A stretch of DNA of 64,000 nt, taken from contig NC_068974.1 of NCBI RefSeq assembly GCF_016808095.1, forward strand, positions 8,680,001-8,744,000, given 5' to 3'. Below the pieces are notes generated by a model. It saw only the letters and a list, made by a program, of their open reading frames with translations. It made no database searches and was not told the DNA's origin. This document shows positions 11,700-22,987 of this stretch, in pieces. This DNA is from Vigna angularis (lineage: Eukaryota > Streptophyta > Magnoliopsida > Fabales > Fabaceae). A program made the translations under genes and the position numbers. The number at the start of each line of letters is the position of its first letter. Positions within the stretch are counted from its first letter, which is position 1.

Positions 11700-13000
11700 T
11701 CTGATTAAGTGGAAGTTGGGTCTCATTTCTCAACCTCGAGCTTTCCTCTCTTTCTAGAACCCTCGAGATTTCTTCTCTATGGAACCATCACACTTTCCTT
11801 TCTCTTTCGAACCATCTTCGGTCTCAGTTCGTTGTCCTTCTGTCGAGCCATCTTTGGTGTGGGTGTTGCTCTCTCGAGCCCTCTTCGGTGTGGGTGTAGA
11901 TCGTGCTTTGGTTCTTCGTCGTCACTCTCTCTATTATTGTGACCTTCATCAATCCTTCATCAAACACTGTGGTTGGGGCTCATTGTTTGGTGCAGTGCCG
12001 TAGTTGGGCGCTGAGTAGCTTAATCTGGTAAGTAAACAAAACCCTAATGCTTAGTAAATTTGGTTCTTCTCATGCCATTCTTGTCATCAAACGATTCTTG
12101 TCATCAATCATAGGCTTAATCTGGAACCATCATCTTCGTTCGTCGATCCATCATCTTCGTCGCTCGAACCGTAGGAGTGCCTGCCTCCAATCGTGGTGTT
12201 CCAGTCGTGGTGCCGTTGTGGGGTAATCGTGTTCTCCGTCAACGCCGCCGTGATCTTCCAGTTGCAGAGGAACCCTAGGCTGTTGTTCTCGCACTCTGAT
12301 TTTGGACCGCCGTCATTCAGTCTCAGTGAGTCTATGGTGAGTCCAGAATTTTCTTCCTTTAATATATATCTTTATTTGTTCGATGTGTAGTGGTTTAATG
12401 TTGTGGTGATTCACAATGAAGAAGAAGTTCGGATGTCTAAGCATCTTTCAGTGTTCGATGTTGTAGATTTGCTGAATTGATGATTGTTGTGGTAAGTAAA
12501 TTTTGTTCATTCCTAAGTGATTTCGTTTGTAAAATGAGAAAATCCTAAACCCTTTTGTTCTTTGGTATTTTGGGCATAAAATAGGGTGTCGTTTGGTTGG
12601 TGTGTTGTGGAATACTTTGGTGCATTGTTAGGACATTGAGTGAACATTCAGAGGCGTGTTAAGGTATGTTTACTCAGTCTTTGAGGACTATAACATATAA
12701 TTTATATTATTAATTATATATATATGTTTTATATGGTTTTCTCTGGTTGAATTTGTGTGATATAGGACTGCTAAGTATTCGAAGGGTAAGATAAGTGGAG
12801 GAAGCTTTTGGGATTCAAAAAGAAAATCACCATAAAAGGGTAAGTAGTTATTATGTTTTGTTTAATGAGTAAATAACTATTCTATTTAGTTTAATGGTTT
12901 TGATATGATTACCATATACACTGTTAATTGAGAAGTTATAAGTTGCTTTGGTGATTGTAGCTTGATCAAAGAAAGGAAGCTTAAGCTCTTCCTCATCTTT
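11700..13000. other. Non-coding leader part of the CACTA element
   Basis: The sequence is moderately GC-rich, with TC-rich words, several GTAAGT-like donor sites (about 12028, 12492, 12841) and short frames of 65-93 residues whose composition (F, L, S, R runs) is not protein-like. It probably represents the 5' leader and introns of the transposase transcript that starts near 13643. No host gene was recognised in it. Confidence 0.4.
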
Positions 13001-13107
13001 GTTATTATGTACTATCAAGGAATTACTTGATTCACAAGCTAGAAAGATAATATTCCGTTAAACTCAAAAATGACAAATTATCCATTTTTTTTCTTTAGGA
13101 ATTACTT

Positions 13108-13311
13108 GATGCCCACACTGGCCACCTGCTAGCAGGGTTTAGCTCTGCAACTGTTTTCTCTGCCTCATCAAAAAACATCCTTGCCCTCTTTATCTGTCCC
13201 TTCATGAATTTCCTCCATTTATTTGTAACTTTACCCTGGAAAATGTCATCATCTGAAAGCCTAGCTTTTGCCAATTCATATTATGGCAGATATACTCTTC
13301 CTCTTCTGGCA
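13108..13311 (-). pseudogene. PSY: Captured phytoene synthase exon fragment
   Basis: The minus strand reads ARRGRVYLP, a stop, [14 protein letters not shown], then [33 protein letters not shown] and SRWPVWAS. These are consecutive, near-exact blocks of plant phytoene synthase, the plastid enzyme that condenses two geranylgeranyl diphosphates in the first step of carotenoid synthesis. The fragment begins at an intact intron acceptor (TTGCAG before 13311), so genomic DNA rather than a processed cDNA was captured. It is about 68 codons of a protein usually over 400 residues. It has one in-frame stop and stops abruptly after WAS, where a 14-bp sequence repeated nearby begins. It lies inside the CACTA element, antisense to the transposase gene. 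Confidence 0.85.
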
Positions 13312-13642
13312 CTGCAATCATAAAAAACTACACCAAATTACAGAGAACATAGTTTCAATGTTATGGACAACTAAAACTAGAGTCTAACATAAATAGTGTA
13401 AAAGCTTTTGCATTGTTAACCATCAAATTTCCGCAAGATCATGCAACAAACTTCTTCACTATTGGTGCATATATTATTTAAACATTGTCTGGCATAGGCC
13501 TAGTTTATATTGTTTTTTAGTTATGTTTTTTGAAGTATAATATTGTTTTTGGTTTACTTGTTACAAAATTTTATCTCTGATTGTACTATTTCTATATTTT
13601 CTTTTCTTCTATTGTATAAAAACATATATTATGTTCAAGAAT

Positions 13643-16600
13643 ATGGCATCAGGTGCTTCTGACCCTCCTCTTCCACCTTCAGGAAAATATGATAAGGGGA
13701 AGGGGAAGAAATCTTATTTAGTGAAGTTGATGACACGTTTCAATAATGAAATTGGTTCAAGCAGTCAGCCAACTACACCTACCTCTACCTCCACTGGTAG
13801 ATCTGTTCCACCTCCATTAGTTGTTCCTGGCTTGACTTCCACTCCACATCAAGTTCCTACATCTACACCTACCTCCACTGGTAGATCTGTTCCACCTCCA
13901 TTAGTTGTTCATGGCTTGACTCCCACTCCACATCAAGTTCCTACATCTACACCTACCTCCATTGGTACATCTCTTCCACCTCCATTACAAGTGCCTGGCT
14001 TGACACCTACTCCATACCAAGTGCCTACTAATCGAATGGCTTCACTCTCTCCCAATGTTGGTTCTAACCCATTAACTCCCACAAATATTGCACCATTACC
14101 TGGTATAGAGGATGCAGATCCACATTCCAGTTCAGCCGCCAATTACGTGGAAGAATGTTCCAACAGTTGTCCAATAATTACACCCATTGGAGGAGGGTAA
14201 CAAAAAATTTAACTCAATTAATATATATATTCCAATTCATTGTTGTATTATTCTAATGTTTGAGTTTAATTTTGGTTTAGGTTTTATCCTACAAAAACTG
14301 CATCGAAGGCAATTACAGCCACCATCAAGCAACAGTTTGATGAGCCATGGCTAACATGGGGACAAATCCCTAAGTCAGCTAGAGATGTCTTCTTCGACCG
14401 TTTTAAGGTACACACTTTTCAATCCCAATCCTTTTACACTAAGCAACTATTCTTTGTATGTGTAAATCAAACCTATTCTTCATGTGTATAAAAATCAATA
14501 AATATAACATAGATTAATTAATGAATGTTTTAAGTTTCTACATGAATCAGATGAAAAGATAATAGAATATAAACATGCATGGAGACATATTAGAAATGAT
14601 ATCTTCAAAATATTGCAATCTTCTAAATGACAGAAAACTGCAGACAAAATAAAAAACACATTGATTTACCTTGTTTGTCAACTGGAAGATGGCCTTATGC
14701 TGGAGATTCCAATGAATCCTAGTAAAGAAAGTAGCATATTGTACAATATTAGAAAATTAAAACATAGAAAATCGAAACACATGCATGAGACTAAACAAAG
14801 TTGGTGAATTAGAAAATCTTCCTGGAACAAAGTCAATAGTTGGTCTCCTGCATTTAATCTGGACTGCAACAACACCAGCTAGCTGAAATACAAAATAATC
14901 CAATGCATGCAAGTTAATTAATTTGTTACATGTGAGAACTTAAAGAATTCTAATGATTTTTGGCTTAACTGATATTAATGTGTTACAAATTTGCTTAAAA
15001 AATGTGCTTTTTATGAGTGAAACTACATGCCAAAACTAAAATTGTAACTTGGTCAAGGTCAGCATATGAAACTTTTGGATGTTTGGCCTTCACGTCCTCT
15101 GTTGTACAAAGAAACCAAAAGCAGTGAGAATTATAAAGTGATAGAAAAAGAAAAAAACTAATTTTAGATGACTCACCACAGAACACAAATGTTGTTTCCA
15201 GCCCCTTGTTTGTTGCGTGATTCAACTCTCGTGCATTCCTAATAGAACCATTGGGGCCTCCTGTTCTTGTCTTAACATCATAAGTACCAGCATCATGCCA
15301 CCTACAAATAAGATATAAAAGTTAGTGAAAAGTTTGCTATATGAAATATACAATGGAGATAAAGAAATGAAAGTAGCTACAAATTATAAGTAACATATGC
15401 TAATCGAAGCATGAGAGGGGCACAATTTCTGTTGGAGATAAGAGCGTGAAGGTCACGACGAGCCTTCTCAATTTCCTTCACATAATCAGCATCACCTATA
15501 GCCTTTGCCATTGCACCGTCGAGATAAATTTCAGAGAGAGGATTATGAAATGGAAGGTGCAAAGTGCAGAATGGCTTTTGCATGTGAAGGGTTTTTATAT
15601 GAACCTGATGAACAAGAAGCTGAGGCTGCCATTCCAAGGAAGGGATTACTTTGTTGAAGCTAGAGAAAAATAATTTGTTTTGTTTCCTTCATAACCAGAA
15701 CATTCATTTCTAACAACCAATAAGATTAATTTCCTGAATTAGAAAATGTTAGTGATACACTTTTATACTTTGAACTTGTTTATTTATTGATTTTAAAATA
15801 TAAAACTTTTTCAACTTTTAAGATTTCAACACTCCTACTTATTCAAACCTATTATTTCTAATATAACAGAGAAAGGTTTCATGGAAGCCTGAAGATGAGG
15901 AAAAGGTAAAAAAATATTTCACACCAAGGCATCTCATAGACTCTCAGAGATGTATAAAAAAGCTAGAACTCAAGGAAAAAAACCTCATTGGCTGGGGATG
16001 ATACTTGGAATGGTCTTCTGGAAAAGTGGAACATGCCACTTTATAGATAAAAGTGTGAAACGACAAAGAAGAATCATACATCTGAAAAGGGTGGTCGTTT
16101 GCACACTAGAGGATCTATTAGCGTGCATGAGCATGCTATTCGTTTGATATGTAACTTGTACATGTTTTTTCTTATATTTGTAATCATAAGCTTTACAAAT
16201 ATTTATTAACAACTCATTTTGTTTGCAGTCACAGGAGCTTGGTCGGTCTGTGCATGTTGATGAAATATTTCAGCAGACACATATTCGTCAATCAACAGGG
16301 GAATTTGTGGACGAAAGGTCTAGGCAAACCCATGTAAGTTTATACTAACTCTATCACGTTATACATTGTCGGTTTTTAAACCTTATGTTTAATGATAATA
16401 TTTATTCATTTAACAGGAACAATTTGTTGAAAAATTTTCTCAAATAAGATTTGAGACTGTATCTATAATTGTCTCAACATCTACTCCTCTAAACCCTACG
16501 GAGGAGGAAAGATTGAGAAACCGATGTTGGTTAGAGGTTGCTGGTGGAAAATACAAGGGACGCGTATACGACATTGGAAATGTCAGTTCCCGAGATGACT

Positions 16601-16938
16601 GTGTTGATAGTTACATCCAACAGACACATGCATCTTCTTCTGCTCAGCAACAAAATTCAGAAGAAATTGTTAACCTTAAATCGCAATTAAAACAATATGG
16701 TCAGCAACTTCAAAACTTTGAAGGCTTTATTGGTGTCCTCCTGCCATTCCTTCCGCCTTCAGCAGTCGTAGCTGCACAAGACTTCTTAAACCTCCAAAAT
16801 CCTGAAGTTCAAAATGAAGTACCCAATGATGTCCAACCAGAACAACAACCTCCAAACCAGCAACCACCACACCAGCAACCTCCAGACCAGCAACCACCAG
16901 ATGAACCACAAGATGGAAATGATTATATGCATTATTAG
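13643..16938 (+). pseudogene. Degenerate CACTA-associated gene (Transposase_24 / Ptta-type)
   Basis: Five exons can be followed by frame and splice sites: 13643-14196, 14281-14407, 15870-16146, 16229-16333 and 16417-16938. Exon 1 encodes a proline/threonine/serine-rich region with a 28-residue repeat (about three copies). Exons 2-5 encode the conserved domain: QQFDEPWLTWGQIPKSARD, KARTQGKKPHWLG, DDTWNGLLEKWNMP, GGRLHTRGSISVHEHAIR, ELGRSVHVDEIFQQTH, VDERSRQTH, then RCWLEVAGGKYKGRVYDIGN and a glutamine/proline-rich C-terminus with a short coiled coil. Exon 3 has two frameshifts (about 15935 and 15997), a stop (TAA at 16048) and a donor reading AT instead of GT. The family is plant-specific and transposon-borne. 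This copy is unlikely to give a full protein. The large intron 14408-15869 houses the ascorbate peroxidase fragment. Confidence 0.8.
14670..15511 (-). pseudogene. APX: Captured ascorbate peroxidase gene fragment (five exons with introns)
   Basis: The minus strand keeps five exons of a plant ascorbate peroxidase: 15399-15511 (from the start codon, MAKAIGDADYVKEIEKARRD, then CAPLMLRLA), 15177-15301 (WHDAGTYDVKTRTGGPNGSI), 15049-15098 (EDVKAKHPKVSYADLDQ), about 14818-14882 (LAGVVAVQIKCRRPTIDFVPG) and 14670-14718. The distal heme-side residues R, W and H (RLA joined to WHD) are present. The length kept is roughly the N-terminal 40 percent; the proximal histidine region is absent. Damage includes a stop in exon 5 and donors of exons 1 and 4 reading AT where GT is expected. 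The closest class by eye is the peroxisomal APX3/APX5 type. It lies inside an intron of the CACTA gene, in antisense orientation, so it was captured with its introns as genomic DNA. Confidence 0.88.
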
Positions 16939-17239
16939 GCATTCTTTAGAACTTATTTCCATTACTGTTGAACTTATTTAGAACCACAACCAGAATCAGT
17001 TTATGAACTTACCTAATGTTTGTTCTTGTAGTTATATTGATGTAAACAATATTTATGTATTCATGTACAATATTTCTTTTGTGGATTAAGTGTATGTGAA
17101 AAGCTTATTGGTTTTATATGTCAATGTGCAATTTATAATGTCCAGGTCTGCTTATATGAATTGTGAATGTTCACTATAATGTCCATGTCTATTTGTATGA
17201 ATTGTGCATGGGGAACTGCTATATGCAGGGTGTTTATTT

Positions 17240-17515
17240 AGCTCTTCTTAAACCATTATATACGGATTTATCCGTATATAAGTTATATACGGATTTATCC
17301 GTATATAAGTTATATACGGATTTATCCGTATATAACTTATATACAGATAAATCCGTATATAAGTTCTGTATATAAGTTATATACGGATTTATCCGTATAT
17401 AACCCTAGCTACGATAGTATTATATATGGATTTTTGTCCGTATGTAATCCGTATATAACCAAGTGTTATATATGGATTTTGGGCCTTATATACGGATTTT
17501 GGCTGTATGTAATTC
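17240..17515. repeat. Right subterminal palindromic repeats of the 6.1-kb CACTA element
   Basis: Perfect palindromes TATACGGATTTATCCGTATA are repeated at about 31-bp spacing (starting at 17259), followed by degenerate copies to about 17505. They match the left-end motif and form part of the subterminal protein-binding array expected for CACTA elements. Confidence 0.88.
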
Positions 17516-18750
17516 ACTTTTTTCTTGTAGTGAAATAATTATGATCAAATAGGCTAATTCCACTGCTTTTCCAAGATAGATTCATCATCGGTTATCCATA
17601 GATAATTGTTCAATTGATTATTGTTCAAGTTTCAAATTAATTAAAGTACATTCTTAATTAATTTGAGGGCGATCATGTAGTTAACCAAAGTAGATTCCTA
17701 ATCAAATGCAAGACCTTTCTATATTATTCACAATGAATTCAACCAAAGTACAATCTCAATCAAATTCTATTGTGTTTAATCATGTCTATTCTTAAATGTC
17801 ATAACCAAATTAAATGCTAATTAATCAAAGTAAATTCTCAATTAATTATAGTTGAAATTATTACCACCAATCAAAGTACATTCTCAATTGATAGCAAAAA
17901 CTCGTTTAATCATATGAAAGTTCCTAAATTTAATCAAAGTAGATTCTCAACTCAAATCAATAATCAAAAGAAACAAATTCAATAATTCAACTTAAGCTCA
18001 TATTCCATAATGGAATTATAGTGGAATAGCCCTAGAAGCTTAGCCCTTCATTGACGGAGTAGAATACATGGCAAAATAAAAGTGAGAGGAGTGGTGGATG
18101 AATGCTTCTAGTGGAGGAGTTTGAGAATGAATGAGTTATCTTTTCTGCCTCCCCTAGGTCTCTTTATATAGGTTTGATTGGGATTGGACTCTTAATCTTC
18201 TGTTGATAAAAGATCTTTTATCTTATATATAATATCTTCCAAATATTCAACTGATTTAATCGATTTTTAAGAATATTTGATAATATCTTTTCTAGATTCA
18301 AAAAGATTTGGCAAATATTATCTTTTTATATTTATTGATATAGTTAAATAAGGTAATTATTTAACAATATCAAATAAAATATCTTAAGATATATTCTCTC
18401 TAAATTATCTTTTAAAATATCTAATAGATTTGAACTTGCCCAAAATTACAATTACACTCTTTTTATTTTATTCATAATTGCACAGAAGTCCAGAAATTTC
18501 TTCTAATTGCACTTTAGTCTTTTCTTTATTTTCAAAATTGCAATTCAAACTTTAATTCCAAATGCATAAACAAACATTAGACTCTCCAAAATAATTTATG
18601 CAACTAAAATCACATTTTAAGCCTCTTTAATTCCCAAACCCGATAAAGCCAATCATGCAAAATCTTATTCAAATCAATTATTTAAGCACAATTATTCCAC
18701 TAAAATTTTGAAATTAAATCTAAAATGTGGGCATAAATATGCACTCATCA

Positions 18751-19464
18751 GACATTGAGCAACTATATGACCTCTTCCTAGGCACTTAAAACATTTGATT
18801 CTTTAGTGCGAGTGTGTGTAGAGGTTTCTTGTTTGGTCTTTTCAGGAATTTTAGTTAGAGGCTTAAAGGGCTCTTGTTCTTTAAAACTTTTCTTTTCAAA
18901 AGAGGTAGGTTGAACTTGAATTCTTTTAGAAGAAGATTTTCTCAAGCTTTGTTGTTCTACCTTGATACGCATTTGAACTAAGTCATTCAAATCTCTATAA
19001 GGTACAAGTTCAACCCTATCTCTTATATAAAAGTTAAACCCACTCAAGAGCCTAGCTAAAGTAATTTCCTCTTTCTCCACAATTTCTGCCCTCATCATGT
19101 ACAACTTCATCTTTTGCCTATGCTCTTCCGCAGTCATAGACCTCTACTAAAGTCTTTGGAGTTTGTCCATAAGTTCCCTATTATAGTAGGAGAAAATGTG
19201 TCTCCTCCTAAGGGCATATTTCAAATCATTCCAATACTCAATGGGAGGATCATTGTGGCGCCTCCTTTCTTAGACTAAAGAAGTCCACCAATACTTGGCA
19301 TACCTTTGAAAGATAAGAGTAAGCAATGATACTTTCCTCTCTTGATTCACTTGGTGGTAAGCAAAGATTTGCTCTGCCTTAATTTCCCAATCAAGGTAAG
19401 CTTCAACATTATGCTTTCCATGAAAGTGTGTATGGTGAAGATGATGTGTAGTTTGATGGTTCAA
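18751..19464 (-). pseudogene. Ty3/gypsy gag fragment
   Basis: The frame at 19270-19464 carries the conserved retrotransposon gag core (VEAYLDWEIKAEQIFAYHQV, then KYWWTSLV). That at 18778-19137 carries the following helical segment (RLLSGFNFYIRDRVELVPY), a lysine-rich linker and, after a frame change, a CCHC zinc knuckle (CFKCLGRGH). The gag is then cut by the LTR-A copy at 18750. It continues beyond the insertion at 11163. The frame is broken between the two blocks. Confidence 0.78.
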
Positions 19465-20300
19465 GGACAGGTTAGGCCAACTCCATGAGGTAGGTGACTA
19501 GAAGGACCTCTAGGGTTGTGCTAATCTTGATCAAGGAAGTGTATGACTATAATTTGGCAGCATAACATTACTTAATTCCAAGATGAAAAACAAGGGTGGA
19601 GACACCTCTATTTATAGGTCAATGGTGTCTCCTTCTAACCCTAAAAGCATGATCTCCTACCTTTGCTCTCATTGGTAAAAAATGAGGCCTTCTAACGAGT
19701 GGACAAGTGTCAACAAATCTTCTCCAATGATGGGAGGACATGTGGCCACTAACAAAACACAATCCTCTATATTATTAGAGTGTCATGTGGCTACTACTAA
19801 AATAAAATCCTCTCCAATGGTGGAAGGACATGTGGCCACTTCCAAAAGGAAAAACTCTTCACTCCTAAGGTGTCATGTGGCTACCTTTTTAAAAGAAAAT
19901 CCTCTCAAATAGAAGTATGACACATGGCATACACTTTTCACTTGGTTTGGATATCTAACTTAGGGAAAATCACATGCTACTTAGGCCTTAATACAAGCCT
20001 TAATCAAACCTACACTACATGGTCGAATACAAGTCCTAAATAAACTACATTACTCTTCAACCTCCATGATGACCTATGAGAAAGAGCCTTCTTCACCTTG
20101 CATAAATGATTCTAGCTTCTTCTTGAAAGTGCTTGGGCCATGGCTAGGGGTATTCCATCATCTCCTCCCTCTTCAAAAGGATTTATCCTCAAATCTTCAA
20201 GTTTGATATGGAAACATCCTTTTGGGAGATAATTGACTTTCTTCCCCCAGGGTAAAATACCCTTCTACGAAAAATAAGAGATAAAGTAAGTGTCACTAAG
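19465..20300 (-). mobile_element. Gypsy LTR/leader region with internal short repeats
   Basis: This stretch lies between two gag fragments of the same orientation and contains LTR- and leader-like words shared with 9300-9420 and 42720-42900 (for example ACACTACTTGG-like motifs). At 19680-19915 a unit containing GGACATGTGGCCACT or TGTCATGTGGCTAC recurs about four times. No exact LTR ends were found. Confidence 0.4.
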
Positions 20301-22055
20301 ATAATCACCTAAAGCATATAGCTCCCAATGTTCATACTCCTTTGATCAAAGGAATGATCAAGGCATTGTAATTTAGGAGCATCTCTTTTTAAGCTCTTGT
20401 TTGCCTTGTGTTGAATGCATCTGCTTTTAAAATGACTTCCTATTTCAACACAATGTTTTATTTGGTCTTGTTTTTCCATGCTTCTTGAGGAAGATGGTAA
20501 GAAGACCTCTTTTGTTTTTGTACACAAGCCTTTGGCCCTTAACATATTGACTCTTTTGTTGGGGCACTCTTTAGTCTAGTGTTTTCCTTGACACTTAAAA
20601 CATGGCTTGTTAGAAGGGTCTCTATTTTTCTCTTTATCTTTTTCTTTTTCAATCTTTTTTATTCTTGATCCTCTTCCACTTGTGGAGGTGTGAGAGAATG
20701 AAGTACAAACTTTATCTTATTATGAATGATGGTTATCTCATTATTATGGCCATTATGTAAAGATTCTTTGTCAAATAACCAAGTTCTTCCCAACAAAATA
20801 TGGCAAGCATCCATAGGTACTATGTCACATAGCACACTATCTTTATAATTACCTATGGATAACATAACCATCACTTGTTGATTAACTACCATGCCTTTAT
20901 CATCATTGATCCATTGAAGTTGATAATGTTATGGATGTGGCAAGATAGTTAGTGCTAATTTCTCAACCAACCTAGGACTACAAAAATTACAACATGATCC
21001 ACTATCCACAATAAAAGAACATATATTTTCAAAAACTTTACATTATGTGTGAAAGATGTTCTCCTTTTGTGTTAGTTCTTGGGATCTAGGTTGATTATGG
21101 AGAGCTCTTCTTATCATAAGAAGTTCTCCTTCACAAGGATAGGCATCTTCTCCCTTGGATGCGTTATGCTTTTCATTCTCACTCTCACTCTCATCCTCTT
21201 GGCTACTATAAGCATCATTACCTCTTAAGATCATGGTTCTTTTGGTGAGGCATTGTGACCTCTACCAAGACACTTGAAACATTTAATGTCACTAGTCCGA
21301 ATGTGAGATGATGTTCCTACCCTTGGTCTTTCTCTTTCTTTCTCTTTTTTCTTCTCTTTCTCTAGATTCCTAGAGGGTTCTTCTTCTACCACTTGCTTAC
21401 CTCCCTATTGTAGTCTTTCTTAGCATTATAATTAAAGTGAAGCTTGCTTCTCAAAAGTTGTTCCACTTTGATGCTCAATTGTACCCAATCATTCAAATCT
21501 TGATATGGTACCAACTTTACTTTATCTCTAATTTCAAGGTTAAGACCACTAAGGAACCTAGAGATGTTGATGTCACTCTCCTTTCTAATTCCCGCCCTCA
21601 TCATATAAAGCACCATATTTTGCCTATACTCATCTACACTTAGCTCTCTTTGTTGGAGCCTTTGGAGTTATTCCATAAGCTCTCTATTATAATAAGAGGG
21701 TATGTGTCTCATTCTTATGTCACTCTTGAGTTCATTCTAATATTGGATTGGTGGGAAGTTGGAGAGCCTTATTTCACTCACTAGGGAGGCCCACCAATTT
21801 AAGGAAATCCCTTGAAAACTTAGGATGGTTAGGGAGACTTTTCTTTCTTCACTAATTTGGTGACATTCAAAAAGTTGTTCTACCTTCATCTCCCAATATA
21901 GATATTCCTCAACATCTTCTTTGCCATGGAAATGGGGGAGGTCTACTTTAACCTCTCTTGGAGAGCGCTCTCTTTGAATGGAGAAGCCTACTATCTACCT
22001 CATGGTGTGTAGGTTGAGTTGGAGTTTTAGAAATCCTTCTTGTGTGACTCCTACT
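20300..22055 (-). pseudogene. Second decayed Ty3/gypsy gag-protease fragment
   Basis: In order down the minus strand: gag helical segment (21386-21616, SRFLSGLNLEIRDKVKLVPY), an acidic stretch (21043-21234, DAYSSQEDESESENEKH), a protease-region block (20659-20892, with DACHILLGRTWLFD), and then a CCHC-like knuckle (CFKCQGKH, stop, TKECP) at about 20555-20610. The order and residues parallel the copy at 10196-19464, so the two belong to related elements. Multiple frame breaks and a stop in the knuckle show it is dead. Confidence 0.7.
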
Positions 22056-22061
22056 CCTACT

Positions 22062-22640
22062 GATGAATCATTATTTTCTCTTATTCACTTATCTTTTTGT
22101 ACTGGATTTAATTATTGAATTGTCCTTAATTGTCTATTATTTTCTCAATTTTTCTATATGGGTTTAATTAGACCAATAATTCATATTTTAATTAATTTGA
22201 ATGTTCTGAGCTTAATTATTTTCATTATTATTTTTAGGACAGTTTTATAATTTTATTCTAGGCTTCAAGATGAGTTGTCACGTCATCTACCATTTTCCAC
22301 CTCAGCGTTTTATTTTTATTTCGTTTGTAATTTCATTTTTATTTCGTTTGTGTAATTTTGAGCTAGACTTTTGGACTTGGGCCCATTTTTAGAGTGGGGC
22401 AGACTTGCCTTGTCTAGGGTTTTATACCTATGAAGCCACAATTAATAGGGGTTCTGAAAAACGTAGAAACAATCTCATTTTCTTTGAACGTGAACAATGG
22501 CTGGAGTCTTAGGTTTTTGTATTTTCGTTTTCTAGTTTCAATTTCAATTTCGTTTTTACTGTTCTTGCTCCTTTTTCTTTTCACTTCTTTCTTCTTGTTA
22601 CTTCATTTTGATGTTTGTAATACATTTTTACTGGTTGAAT
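22062..22640 (+). mobile_element. LTR-E copy 2 (truncated)
   Basis: It starts TGATGAATCATTATTTTCTC, matching the start of LTR-E copy 1 at 4712. The similarity runs for about 400 bp. The remainder is missing, replaced by a CACTA-like terminal fragment and AT-rich DNA. Confidence 0.55.
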
Positions 22641-22987
22641 TTCGTTTTAATTGAAGCTTAAATATATCTTGAAGTTATTTGTAACTTGGTTCGCCTTATG
22701 CATTTCGCCTTCTGTGTTCCTTTCACACCTTTCAATTCACACCACTGAAGGAGACAGAGTTGTCTTGGGTTAAATTTTAAGTTTATTTCACTGAATAATT
22801 TACTGACAAATATTATCAACGGATATTTTGTATATAATCTCACATCTAACATTACTGACATATATTTTCGTTGGTAAATTCAACATAGATATTCATCAGT
22901 ATTTTTCTCGGTAATTAATTTGTGATTATCGACAAATTATAATATATTGGTAAAATTTTGTTGATAATTAAAGAAATTCTTATAGTG
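22641..22987 (-). mobile_element. Fragment of a CACTA-like element (one end only)
   Basis: The right edge reads, reverse complemented, CACTATAAGAATTTC. It is preceded by repeated words such as TTGGTAAATT and TGACAAATT that resemble subterminal repeats. No matching left end or target duplication was found, so it is truncated or a different kind of inverted-repeat element. A similar word set occurs at about 61380-61560. Confidence 0.35.

Larger units (their letters stand above)
11387..17532 (+). mobile_element. CACTA (En/Spm) DNA transposon, 6.1 kb, carrying captured host gene fragments
   Basis: The left end is CACTACAAGAAATAA at 11387. The right end reads, reverse complemented, CACTACAAGAAAAAA and finishes at 17532. 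Both sides are flanked by the 3-bp target duplication AAA (11384-11386 and 17533-17535), as expected for this superfamily. The LTR-A copy at 37940-42701 is uninterrupted at the matching point (TAATTATTTTTAAGG near 42460), an independent empty site. Both ends carry subterminal palindromic repeats. Inside are a degenerate Transposase_24-type gene on the plus strand and fragments of phytoene synthase and ascorbate peroxidase on the minus strand. I see no TNP2-type catalytic transposase, so mobility would need an autonomous helper. Confidence 0.93.
11164..18750 (-). mobile_element. LTR-A copy 1, split by a CACTA element
   Basis: On the minus strand the LTR starts TGATGAGTGCATATTTATG at 18750 and ends near 11164 (GATAGCTTCA). 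Without the CACTA insertion it is about 1.44 kb. The plus-strand copy at about 37940-42701 matches along most of its length, for example GACTCAGGGTTACTTTAAC and TAGTATTAATTTGATA. This copy interrupts a gypsy gag frame just after the zinc knuckle CFKCLGRGHIVAQC (18751-18800 side). I could not find a clean 5-bp target duplication, so the outer boundaries may be off by a few bases. Confidence 0.7.

Noticed and set aside
11709..12390. Run of short S/F/L/R-rich frames suggesting a gene at the left of the CACTA element
   Set aside because: They overlap in different frames and have leader-like composition. They more likely form the untranslated 5' part of the transposase gene.
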